The notes under the pieces are model-generated. The model was not told the DNA's origin, did no database searches, and was given only the letters and a program-made list of their open reading frames with translations. From NCBI GenBank assembly GCA_964614095.1, contig CAZTJO010000001.1:124001-188000 (forward strand): a stretch of DNA of 64,000 nucleotides. The letters run 5' to 3'. The translations under genes were made by a program, and so were the position numbers. This DNA comes from CAZWKX01 sp964614095. Its GTDB lineage: Bacteria > Actinomycetota > Acidimicrobiia > Spongiisociales > UBA11373. How positions within the stretch are numbered: position 1 is the first letter of the stretch; each line of letters begins with the position of its first letter. Of the stretch, positions 42,865-51,375 are shown piece by piece.

Positions 42865-43675
42865 CTACCCGGAACCGGCCAAGTGGTCGGGAAAGCGGCG
42901 TCTCCACTCGGCGGAAGCTTCCCCAACCACAGTGTCCCGCTTGAGGCCCATGATGATCAGGCCGCCGCAGCCGGCATCGGCGGCGCGGCGGGCAACCGCC
43001 TCCAGCTGATCCCATCCGAATGCCCGCTGCTCACCCGGTTCCAGCGAGGCCATACGCTCCTTGCAGGCGGCGGAGGGTTCGATGGAGCCAAAGGCAACAA
43101 CCCTCTCCACCCACGCCGGGCTGAAAGACGGAATGGCCATGAGAAACACAGGAGAATCCCCCACCCGTAGCCGCAGACGATTCACCTGCTCCTCAACGGT
43201 CCCGGGATCGACTACCGGCCCGGCCATAAAGAATTGAGCACCACACTCGACGCGCCGGCGAGATCGCCATTCGTGAAAGCGCGTCGGCATACCCACCTCA
43301 AACCGCGTCAGATGCTCCTGGAGCTGCCTCAAGTGCCCCACGATCTCGTAGTGATCGGCCAGGTGATCGACGGCGGGAACGGTGTCCCCGACCACCACCA
43401 GGAAGGAATCGACGCCGTTGCCCACGGCCCCGCGTACTTCGCTTTCGATGGCAAGGATGTTGCGGTCCCGGGTGGATACGACAACGGTCGGGTGCACCGA
43501 GGGCGCCTCAAGGGCAACACGGGCGGCGTAGGCGTAGGGCGACACCCGGATCTTCCCGAACACGTTGTCGGTGACGAGCACATGGCCCCACTGCCCTTCA
43601 AACGAGCGATGGGTCAGGCAGGCTCGGAGGGTTCACCTCGGCAATGTCGATCCAGCCGTGGCTGGCAATGAGCAT
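42865..43675 (-). CDS. Methylenetetrahydrofolate reductase-like protein with an N-terminal frameshift
   Basis: The downstream frame (up to 43581 and beyond) encodes GHVLVTDNVFGKIRVSPYAY, VVVSTRDRNILAIESEV, and FLVVVGDTVP, the core of an MTHFR-type TIM barrel; it would supply methyl-THF to MetH next door. The frame lacks the family start. That start is in another frame: ATG 43675 gives IDIAEVNPPSLPDPSLV, then TGA at 43598-43600. Dropping one base near GTTTGAA joins the two parts into a continuous family-like protein of about 269 aa. So this is either a frameshift mutation, a sequencing error, or a +1 frameshift site at GTT TGA. It lies 9 nt after metH with a GAGGATGGGC ribosome binding site. 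Confidence 0.6.
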
Positions 43676-43684
43676 TGCCCATCC

Positions 43685-46600
43685 TCAGTTTCCCGCCGCG
43701 AAGTACACAGCACCCGGATGGTGGCAGATGAGCGCCGATGTCGTCTGCTCCGGGTGATATTGGTACCCAGTCTCCGGCCCTACGCGCACACCGATCCTGC
43801 CCGTATCGAGCAGCGCAGCGACGGTGGCGTTGTCCTCGAGATCGGGGCACGCCGGATAGCCCCAGGAGAAGCGAGCCCCCCGGTATCGCTGACGGAACAG
43901 GCTTGCCACCGTGGGCCCATCCTCGTCGCCAAAACCCCACTCGGCGCGAACATGCCGATGCCAGTACTCGGCGAGCGCCTCGGCCATCTCCACCCCAAGC
44001 CCGTGCTGCAGCAAGTAATCGGTGTAGCGATCGGCGGCGAAGAGTCCGGCAGCGGCCTCCGAAGGGCCCGGCCCCAAGGTGACGATGTGGAACGCGGCGT
44101 AATCCACCTCGTCGGCAGCACGAAAGAAGTCGGCGATACACAGGTAGGGAGCCTCCTGCTGACGAGGGAAACGAAACCGGGCCAGCTCACGGCGGCGGCC
44201 GGCGTCCTCCCACACGATGAGCTCGTCGCCATCGGCGTTTACGGCGAAGTAGCCGTAGACCACCCGGGCATCGATATACGGCTCCAGGGCGGAGCGCTGC
44301 TCTTCCACCAGAGGGCGCAGGCGGGCACGGAAATCATCGTCACTCTCTCCTCCCTCGGGACGGAATCTCCATTGGTTGCGAAAAAGCGTCGTCTCGTTCA
44401 CGTAGGCGGCCACCTCATGCAGCGGGATATCGGTGACGATCTGCGACCCGAGAAAAGGCGGCTCATAGACGGGATTGTCGGTCTCGACCTCGGGAGAGCG
44501 CGCCGGCGGTGCACCGGCTGCCGCCTCGGCCGGCCTCCGGCGGGCCGAGGACTCTCGTTCCCGGCCGAAGCCGGGGTCGCTCTCGCCGAGCCTCTTCAGC
44601 TCACCCAGGCGGGACATCACATCGAGAGCGGCAAAGGCGTCCTTGCCGTGGAAGAGCGGCCCCGGGTAGACCTGCCGCAGATCCTCCTCGACGTACCTGC
44701 GGGTGAGAGCGGCACCCCCCAGCAGTACCGGCAGATGATCGAGATCACGACGTGTCAACTCCTCGAGGTTGCCCCGCATGATCAGGGTACTTTTCACCAG
44801 CAGGCCGCTCATACCGATGGCGTCGGCGCCGACCTCGAGTGCCTTCTCGACGATGGTGGCGATATCGACCTTGATGCCCAGATTGTGCACCTCGTAGCCG
44901 TTGTTGCGCAGGATGATGTCCACGAGGTTCTTGCCGATATCGTGCACGTCGCCCTTGACGGTGGCGAGCACGATGGATCCCCGTCCCGAGCCCTCCTCCT
45001 TCTCCATATGAGGCTCCAGCAGCGCCACCGCCGCCCGCATAGCCTCCGCCGACTGCAGCACAAAAGGCAGCTGCATGTCTCCCGACGCAAAAAGCTCGCC
45101 CACGGTCTTCATGCCATCGAGCAGCACTTCATTCACCAGGCCCAGCGGGTCCCAACCCGCCTCCAGCGCCTCGTTGAGGTCGCCTTCGAGGCCGTCTCGA
45201 TCGCCGTCCACGATGCGCCGGGAAAGACGCTCCTCCAGCGGTAATCCGGCCCGGTCTTCGATGGTGCTCGGAGCCGTTTCCGTCTCGGCCAGCATCTCTA
45301 TGACTCGCTCCAGCGGGTCGTAGCCAGGCCGTCGCCGGTCGTAGATGAGGTCGAGACAGGTTTTGGTCTGCTCCGCGGGGATCTGGTGGAGCGGCCTGAT
45401 CCGCCCGGCATCAACGATGGCGGCGTCCAGGCCCGCCTCAACACACTCGTGGAGAAACACCGAGTTGAGAGTGTGGCGGGCGGCCGGCTTCAGGCCGAAC
45501 GACACGTTGGACACGCCGAGCACGGTGTAGGCCCCGGGCAGCTCCTCTTTGATGCGTCGGACCGCCTCGATGGTGGCCACGGCATCGCCGCGCAGCTCGT
45601 CGCCGCCGGTGGAAAGTGGGAAGGTGAGAGCGTCAAAAAAGAGATCCGACGGCTCCAGACCGTACCTCGTCGTAGCCAGATCGAAGATGCGATGGGCGAT
45701 CTGCAGCTTCCTCTCGACGTCCCGGGCCTGGCCCTCCTCATCGATGAGAAGGCAAACCACCGCCGCCCCGTGCTCCCGCGCCAGCGAGAGCACCCGATCG
45801 AACCGGGAGCCGGGCCCGTCGCCCTCCTCCAGATTGGCGGAGTTCAGCACCGACCTTCCTCCCAGTCGCTCCAAGCCGGCCTTCATCACCTCGGGTTCGG
45901 TGGAGTCGATGACAAGAGGTGAATCGACGGCGGTGCCGAAGCGGGACAGGAGCGCATCCATGTCGGCGGCGCCATCCCGGCCCACGTAGTCGACACACAC
46001 GTCGAGCAGGTGTGCCGATTCGGCAACCTGGTCGCGGCCCATCTTCACGCAGGTGTCCCAATCGCCGGCCAGTATGGCTTCACGGAACTGCTTCGACCCG
46101 TTGACGTTGGTCCGCTCACCGATGAGAAGAATCGAAGTGTCCTGCTTGAAGGGCACAAAGGTATAGGTGGAAGTCGCTCCCGGCTCGGGATCAGCCCGGC
46201 GCGGCGCCGGATCGAGATTCCGGCAGCGCTCGATGACGGCGCGCAGATGATCGACGGTGGTACCGCAGCAACCGCCCACCACACTGACTCCCAGACCGCT
46301 CACGAATGTGGCGAGGTGAGCAGCCAACTCCTCGGCGCCGAGGCCGAAGTGAACCTTGCCCTCAACCACCTCGGGTAAACCGGCATTGGGCTGGCACGCC
46401 ACCGGGACACGAGACCGGCGGCAGAGGTGCTGCAGCGGAGTGAACATCTCGGCGGGACCCGTTCCACAGTTGATCCCAACGACTTCGGGCCGCAAAGCTT
46501 CGACGGCGGCCAGGGCTGCCTCGATGTCGGTGCCGGGGAGCATCCGCCCGGTCGTCTCGATGGTGACCTGCACCTGGATGGGCACAACACGATCCGCAGC

Positions 46601-47137
46601 CGCTATGGCCCGACGCGCCCCGATGACTGCCGCCTTGAGCCCGAGAAGGTCGAACTGCGTCTCGATGATCAGCAGGTCGGCTCCGCCGTCGAGCAATCCC
46701 GCGGCCATGACCTCGTAGGCGTCCCTGAGATTCCCGAAACCGATCTGGCCCAACGAGGGGAGCTTGGTGCCGGGCCCCATCGAGCCGGCCACCCAACGAG
46801 GATGCTCGTTGGTGGCGAAATCGGTGGCCACGTCCTTGGCGATGGCAGCTGCCGCCCTGGACAATTCAAAAGCCCTGTCGGCGAGGCCGTATTCGGCCAG
46901 TGGAACGGCGAAGGCGCCCAGAGTATTCGTCTCCACAACATCGACGCCCAGCTCCAGGAACGAGGAGTGCAGAGCAGCGACAACATCGGGCCTGGTGACG
47001 TTGAGGATCTCGGGGCAGCCTTCGTACGCCGCGCCGCCGTAGTCGTCGGGACCGAGACCGGCGGCATTCAGTGCAGTGCCGGCGGCGCCGTCGTAGATGA
47101 CAACACGCTCTTTGGCGGCGGCGACAAAGTCGTTCAC
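43685..47137 (-). CDS. metH: Cobalamin-dependent methionine synthase
   Basis: 1150 aa from GTG 47137 (VNDFVAAAKERVV), which has GGAAG upstream; a GTG at 47221 is possible but has no site. The domain order is full length: homocysteine methyltransferase with zinc Cys in VVGGCCGTTVDHL, pterin-binding domain (GERTNVNGSKQFREAI), B12 cap, and B12-binding domain with the cobalt-ligating His in KGDVHDIGKNLV. After an Arg/Ala/Pro-rich linker comes the activation domain (RFSWGYPACPD, GPETGYQYHPEQTTSALICHH) that binds SAM. It transfers methyl from methyl-THF to homocysteine. It is 67 nt after cimA and just before the metF-like gene. Confidence 0.96.
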   Translation of the reverse strand: MNDFVAAAKERVVIYDGAAGTALNAAGLGPDDYGGAAYEGCPEILNVTRPDVVAALHSSFLELGVDVVETNTLGAFAVPLAEYGLADRAFELSRAAAAIAKDVATDFATNEHPRWVAGSMGPGTKLPSLGQIGFGNLRDAYEVMAAGLLDGGADLLIIETQFDLLGLKAAVIGARRAIAAADRVVPIQVQVTIETTGRMLPGTDIEAALAAVEALRPEVVGINCGTGPAEMFTPLQHLCRRSRVPVACQPNAGLPEVVEGKVHFGLGAEELAAHLATFVSGLGVSVVGGCCGTTVDHLRAVIERCRNLDPAPRRADPEPGATSTYTFVPFKQDTSILLIGERTNVNGSKQFREAILAGDWDTCVKMGRDQVAESAHLLDVCVDYVGRDGAADMDALLSRFGTAVDSPLVIDSTEPEVMKAGLERLGGRSVLNSANLEEGDGPGSRFDRVLSLAREHGAAVVCLLIDEEGQARDVERKLQIAHRIFDLATTRYGLEPSDLFFDALTFPLSTGGDELRGDAVATIEAVRRIKEELPGAYTVLGVSNVSFGLKPAARHTLNSVFLHECVEAGLDAAIVDAGRIRPLHQIPAEQTKTCLDLIYDRRRPGYDPLERVIEMLAETETAPSTIEDRAGLPLEERLSRRIVDGDRDGLEGDLNEALEAGWDPLGLVNEVLLDGMKTVGELFASGDMQLPFVLQSAEAMRAAVALLEPHMEKEEGSGRGSIVLATVKGDVHDIGKNLVDIILRNNGYEVHNLGIKVDIATIVEKALEVGADAIGMSGLLVKSTLIMRGNLEELTRRDLDHLPVLLGGAALTRRYVEEDLRQVYPGPLFHGKDAFAALDVMSRLGELKRLGESDPGFGRERESSARRRPAEAAAGAPPARSPEVETDNPVYEPPFLGSQIVTDIPLHEVAAYVNETTLFRNQWRFRPEGGESDDDFRARLRPLVEEQRSALEPYIDARVVYGYFAVNADGDELIVWEDAGRRRELARFRFPRQQEAPYLCIADFFRAADEVDYAAFHIVTLGPGPSEAAAGLFAADRYTDYLLQHGLGVEMAEALAEYWHRHVRAEWGFGDEDGPTVASLFRQRYRGARFSWGYPACPDLEDNATVAALLDTGRIGVRVGPETGYQYHPEQTTSALICHHPGAVYFAAGN

Positions 47138-47204
47138 CGTCGCACTTCCGAGACCGGGCGGCGATCGGTGAGAGCCGGCTGAGAGTGACTCACCGCCGCC
47201 CTCC

Positions 47205-48773
47205 TCATCCTCTCCCGGCACGCAGGAGCCCGATGATGATCCCCTCCTCGACCGCCTCCAGGGAAGCGGCGATGATGTTGCGATGGAGGCCGACCGTGTT
47301 CCAGCTGTCTGTGCTGTTGGAAGTCTCCACCAGCACCCGGACCCGGGCTGCAGTGCCGTCGGAGGAGTCGAGGTCGCGCACCCGGTAGTCGGTGAGCCGA
47401 ATGTGCTCGATCTCCGGGTATGAGGGGGTCAGGGCCGCCCGCAGCGCCTTGTCCAGGGCGTGCACCGGCCCGTCGCCCTGTTCGGACACGACAAACCGCT
47501 GGCCCTCAACCGACACCACAACCTCGGCCTCGACTACCTCCACCCCTTGCTGGTTGCGCTCCGAGGAGATATGAAAAGAGTCAACACTGAAGAAACTCTG
47601 CTCCCAGCCCGTGGCCCGGCGCACCAGCAGCTCGAACGAAGCATCGGCGGCCTCGAACAGGTAGCCCTGGTGCTCGAGTTCCTTCACCTGCTCGACCACC
47701 AGGCCGGCCGTCTCCGGGTCCAGGTCCCAGCCCTTCTCCTCTGCCCGGGCGAGCACGGTGGCCCGTCCCATAAGCTCGGAGACCACCATCGAGGTGGTAT
47801 TGCCCACGGTGGAGGGATCGATGTGCTCGTAGGCATCGGGCCTGCGGCGCAGCGCCGAGGTGTGGAGCCCGGCCTTGTGGGCAAATGCCGCGCCACCCAC
47901 GTAGGGATGGTGGGCGTCGATGGTGGTGTTGGTGATCTCGGCGATGTGATGAGCAACGGGAGCCAGAGATGCGAGCTGTTCACGACTCACCACGTCCCGG
48001 CCCATCTTCAGCACGAGGTTGGGGATGATCGTGCACAGGTCGGCGTTGCCGGTGCGCTCCCCGTACCCGTTGACACAACCCTGCACCTGGACCACACCCG
48101 CATCCACCGCGGCGAGCGTGTTGGCCACGGCACATCCGGCGTCGTTGTGGAAGTGAGCACCGAGAGCGGCATCGGGGATGGCGGCGGCGACCGCGGCGAC
48201 CACCGTGGCCGCCTCGGCGGGCAGAACGCCGCCGTTGGTGTCGCAGAGCACCAGGCGTTCGGCCCCGGCAGCTTGGGCGGCACGGAGAACATCCAGGGCA
48301 AAACCCCGATTGGCCCGATAGCCGTCGAAAAAGTGCTCGGCGTCGAAAAACACACGCCGGCCCTCTGCCCGCAGCAGAGCGATCGAATCGGCCACCATAC
48401 GCTCGCCCTCATCCAGGTCGATACGCAAGGCCTCGGTCACGTGGTAGTCCCAGGTCTTGCCGACGATACAGATGATCGTGGTGCCGGCCTCCAGCAGCGC
48501 CGTCAGCTGGGGGTCCGAGGCGGCGTCCTCGCCGGCCCGGCGCGTTGAGCCGAAAGCCACCAGCGCCGCGTTCGTTAGCTCGAGCTCGACGGGGGCCCTG
48601 GCGAAGAACTCATCGTGCTTGGGATTGGCCCCGGGCCATCCGCCCTCGATGTAGTGGACACCAAACTCGTCGATGAGCCGGGCCACTTGGAGGGTGTCGC
48701 TCACGGTGAGCGAGAGCCCTTCTTGCTGTGTGCCGTCCCTGAGTGTTGTGTCGTATATCTCCAGCGTCTTCAT
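47205..48773 (-). CDS. cimA: Citramalate synthase
   Basis: 522 aa from ATG 48773. It belongs to the LeuA/HMG-CoA-lyase-like superfamily and matches the CimA subgroup (MKTLEIYDTTLRDGTQQEGLS, EGGWPGANPKHDEFF, HFHNDAGCAVANTLAAVDAGV, VNGYGERTGNADLCTIIPNL, HKAGLHTSALRR). It condenses pyruvate and acetyl-CoA to citramalate, the threonine-independent route to isoleucine. A C-terminal dimer domain is present. It is under a Thr/Ile/Met leader and is the first gene of cimA-metH-metF. Confidence 0.93.
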   Translation of the reverse strand: MKTLEIYDTTLRDGTQQEGLSLTVSDTLQVARLIDEFGVHYIEGGWPGANPKHDEFFARAPVELELTNAALVAFGSTRRAGEDAASDPQLTALLEAGTTIICIVGKTWDYHVTEALRIDLDEGERMVADSIALLRAEGRRVFFDAEHFFDGYRANRGFALDVLRAAQAAGAERLVLCDTNGGVLPAEAATVVAAVAAAIPDAALGAHFHNDAGCAVANTLAAVDAGVVQVQGCVNGYGERTGNADLCTIIPNLVLKMGRDVVSREQLASLAPVAHHIAEITNTTIDAHHPYVGGAAFAHKAGLHTSALRRRPDAYEHIDPSTVGNTTSMVVSELMGRATVLARAEEKGWDLDPETAGLVVEQVKELEHQGYLFEAADASFELLVRRATGWEQSFFSVDSFHISSERNQQGVEVVEAEVVVSVEGQRFVVSEQGDGPVHALDKALRAALTPSYPEIEHIRLTDYRVRDLDSSDGTAARVRVLVETSNSTDSWNTVGLHRNIIAASLEAVEEGIIIGLLRAGRG

Positions 48774-48796
48774 GGCTTGCTCACTGTTCGCCAACT

Positions 48797-48822
48797 GAAA
48801 GACCTCCGCCGGGGCGGAGGTC
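48797..48822 (-). terminator. Terminator hairpin of the cimA leader
   Basis: A perfect stem (48801-48810 with 48813-48822, eight or more pairs with a realistic loop) followed by only TTTC on the minus strand. It lies 24 nt from the cimA start. The short U-run makes it weaker than the ilv terminator. Confidence 0.62.
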
Positions 48823-48827
48823 GCTGA

Positions 48828-48848
48828 GCACACGCCGGGGGCGTGTGC
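48828..48848 (-). promoter_or_regulatory. Pause/antiterminator hairpin of the cimA leader
   Basis: A 9-bp perfect stem (48828-48836 with 48840-48848) with a GGG loop, 2 nt after the leader stop and 5 nt before the terminator stem. The layout matches the ilv leader. Confidence 0.62.
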
Positions 48849-48850
48849 GC

Positions 48851-48883
48851 CTAGGTAATCATGCAGGTGGTCGTTACTGCCAT
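48851..48883 (-). CDS. Thr/Ile/Met leader peptide of the cimA-metH operon
   Basis: 10 codons, MAVTTTCMIT. It contains four Thr codons, one Ile, one internal Met and one Cys. Ile is the product of the CimA route and Met the product of MetH, so stalling could report several pools. The ATG is 10 nt from the -10 box and lacks a ribosome binding site. Confidence 0.65.
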   Translation of the reverse strand: MAVTTTCMIT

Positions 48884-48893
48884 CTGGCCGCCG

Positions 48894-48922
48894 AGTATGG
48901 CCGATCAATCCAGGCGAGTCAA
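48894..48922 (-). promoter_or_regulatory. Promoter of the cimA-metH operon
   Basis: Minus strand TTGACT (48917-48922), 17-nt spacer, CATACT (48894-48899), then 10 nt to the leader ATG. The -10 hexamer and spacing equal those of the ilv promoter. Confidence 0.72.
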
Positions 48923-49022
48923 TGTCAGCGCCGGCACGGTCCGGCGAGGCGGCAACGGCAACAAGGCAACAGCCTCGGTACGGCTTTCCTAACATGCGTC
49001 TTGGTATCGCCAAGGAGTCAGA

Positions 49023-49451
49023 ATGGCCATCAGGCCGAAGATCGCCAGCAACTCTCAACGGTTTCTGGAACCCGGCGAGCAGATCCAAGCCGTCTTTTCC
49101 GCGCAGACGGCGAGTCAGTGGCTGGTCTTTCTCGCGTTCATCATCTTCTTCATCGTCAACCGCTACCGCTGTGTGGTAGTCACCGACCGTCGTATCCTCG
49201 TGCTCGACGCCGGCAAATGGACATTGGGCAACCCCAAGTCTGTGGTGCGGGTGCTGCCCCGCTCCACACGTATCGGGCCGGCCTCTGGTCTGATCTGGTA
49301 TCTCTCCAATACGCTTGGCGAGGTGCTGCGGATTCACAAGCGGTTCCAGGACGACATTGCCCAGGCCGACGCATTGGCCTGGACTCAGCCGCCGACGGGC
49401 AGCCTGCCGCCGCCGCCGCCTCCTCCTCCTCCTCCGGGGTATTCGGGCTGA
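49023..49451 (+). CDS. Small membrane protein with PH-like domain (paralog 1)
   Basis: 142 aa from ATG 49023 behind AAGGAG. The start is MAIRPKIASNSQRFLEPGEQ; residues about 33-46 form a hydrophobic segment (WLVFLAFIIFFIV); then NRYRCVVVTDRRILVLDAGKW, the strand pattern of bacterial PH domains; and a polyproline tail. Function is unknown. A diverged, damaged copy follows at 49525. Confidence 0.65.
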   Translation: MAIRPKIASNSQRFLEPGEQIQAVFSAQTASQWLVFLAFIIFFIVNRYRCVVVTDRRILVLDAGKWTLGNPKSVVRVLPRSTRIGPASGLIWYLSNTLGEVLRIHKRFQDDIAQADALAWTQPPTGSLPPPPPPPPPPGYSG

Positions 49452-49524
49452 GCCCGCGGCAGCCAGGCTTCAGGCTCGGTCCGGCCCTCTGACATCCGCC
49501 CCCATTCTCGAGGAGGAGCCCGCC

Positions 49525-50009
49525 ATGGCAATCAGGCCGAAGATCCGAGAGAACTCGCGGCGGTTCCTGGAACCCAGTGAACAGACCCAGGCCGTTTTTT
49601 CCGCGAAACCGCGAGCCCTTGGTATCTCTTGCTGGCTGTGGAACCACCCCTCGCTCTTGTCCTCGTCCCGGCGGAGAGGACCGCAGATCTCATCTTCCCT
49701 TTCCTGGGCCTTCTCGGAGCCGCGGCATTCTTCACCGTCAACAGCTACCGGTGTGTGGTGGCCACCGACCGGCGCATCCTCGTGCTCGACGCCGGCAGGC
49801 TGACTATGGGCACCCCCAAGCCGCTCCTGCGGGTGCTGCCGCGCCCGACACGCATCGGGCCGGTTTCCGGTCCGGTCTGGTATCGCATCGAAGTGCTTAG
49901 TGAGGTCCTGAGAATCCACCTCCGTTTCCACCAGGACATAGGCGACGTCGATGCGCTGGCCTCGACCCCGGGGGATAAATCGCCGCTGGCGTCGCCGCCA
50001 GCCGAATAG
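49525..50009 (+). pseudogene. Second PH-like paralog with a frameshift
   Basis: The ATG at 49525 (MAIRPKIRENSRRFLEPSEQ) aligns with paralog 1, but the frame is lost near 49615 in a CCC run. The rest of the protein continues in the -1 frame (PWYLLLAVEPPLALVLVPAE, then NSYRCVVATDRRILVLDAGR) to the stop at 50009. One inserted C would restore a 162-aa protein. Either it is a pseudogene or a sequencing error in a homopolymer. The region before it has a good AGGAGGAGCCCGCC site. Confidence 0.6.
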
Positions 50010-50061
50010 ACCGGCGCAGCCGCAGACAAGAACCCGTGCCAAACCGCGGTGGTTTGGCGAT

Positions 50062-51375
50062 CTAGATGGCGCCCGTTGCCGGCCCTCCCACCAACGCGGC
50101 TATATCCTCACGGCCAACGACGACCTCCGCCGCACCATTCTCCACAAAGACGACGGCGGCTCGAGGCACCATGTTGTACCGGCTGGACATGGCAAACGTG
50201 TAAGCGCCGGTGGCGAGCACGGCAAGGAGATCGCCCGGACCCGCGTGGGACGACAGCGGCGCCGCCGCGGTGACAACGTCTCCGGCTTCACAATGGCGAC
50301 CCACCACACGAAACAGCGTGTCGGCCGCGTCGCAGATACGTTCAGGGAGGACCACCTCGTAGGCCGAGCCGTAGATGACCGGGCGGGGATTGTCCGACAT
50401 TCCTCCATCGACGGCCAGGATGGGGTGCCCCCTATTCTCTTTGCGCACCCCGATTCGATACAGGGTGACACCGGCGTTTGCCACGATGGACCGGCCTGGC
50501 TCCGCGATCAACCTGTAGGCATCAACACCGTCCCGGTTCGCCGCCTCCGCGACGGCTCCCGAGACGGCGGCGCAGTAGTCGACGACGGGGATGGGGCGAT
50601 CGTGCCGCAGGTAAGGCGCCGCCAGGCCTCCTCCCACATCTATCTCAACGACGCCGGGAAAGGCGTCCCGGTTTTCGGCAACAAAGGCGACGAGCTGCCC
50701 GGCGACCGCACGGAACGAATCGAGGTCGGTGATCTGACTGCCGATGTGGCTGTGCACGCCGGTCAGCTCGAGATGGCTAGAGGCTTTGATGCGCGCCAGA
50801 GCCTCAGCGGCGAGAGCAGGGCTCATACCAAAATGGGATTCGTACCCTGAGGTGCGGACTTTGGGGTGGGTGGTGACGCCAACCTCGAGATCGAGGCGAA
50901 CGAGCACACGCAGCACGGTGCCGCTCTCGGCGGCCGCGGCGGCGCAGGCATCCACCTCCTCGAGGTGATCCAGCACCAGCCGGCCGACGCCGTGCTCAGC
51001 GGCAATCTGCAGCTCAGCCTTGCTCTTGTTGTTGCCGTGAAGGATGAGCCTCTCGGCGGGCACTCCGCCGGCGCGGGCCGTCATGACTTCACCCAGAGAC
51101 ACGACGTCGACCCACCAGCCTTCGGCCGCGATCAGGGCGGCAAAAGTGGGGCAGATGAACGCCTTGGCTGCATAGGCCAGCACGACGTCGCCGCCGAACG
51201 CCTCCCGGTACTCGGCAATACGGTTCCGCACGTGGGCCACGTCGACCACGTACAGCGGAGTCCCATGCTCGGCGGCGAGGTCGCCCAGGGCGATGCCCCC
51301 GACCTCGGCACGGTTCTCCTTCACCTCCCAAGTAAGCGGAAACACGTCCTTGAGTGATACACCCATGCCCGTCAC
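50062..51375 (-). CDS. lysA: Diaminopimelate decarboxylase
   Basis: 437 aa. It makes lysine from meso-diaminopimelate. GTPLYVVDVAHV, the PLP Lys71 in VLAYAAKAF, HSHIGSQITDLDSF, VDVGGGLAAPY-like IDVGGGLAAPYL, EPGRSIVANAG, and CEAGDVV with the active-site Cys are present. It has a 4-nt GTGA overlap with metX upstream (an alternative ATG at 51366). Lysine and methionine steps are thus joined in one transcript under the metX leader. Confidence 0.94.
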   Translation of the reverse strand: MTGMGVSLKDVFPLTWEVKENRAEVGGIALGDLAAEHGTPLYVVDVAHVRNRIAEYREAFGGDVVLAYAAKAFICPTFAALIAAEGWWVDVVSLGEVMTARAGGVPAERLILHGNNKSKAELQIAAEHGVGRLVLDHLEEVDACAAAAAESGTVLRVLVRLDLEVGVTTHPKVRTSGYESHFGMSPALAAEALARIKASSHLELTGVHSHIGSQITDLDSFRAVAGQLVAFVAENRDAFPGVVEIDVGGGLAAPYLRHDRPIPVVDYCAAVSGAVAEAANRDGVDAYRLIAEPGRSIVANAGVTLYRIGVRKENRGHPILAVDGGMSDNPRPVIYGSAYEVVLPERICDAADTLFRVVGRHCEAGDVVTAAAPLSSHAGPGDLLAVLATGAYTFAMSSRYNMVPRAAVVFVENGAAEVVVGREDIAALVGGPATGAI

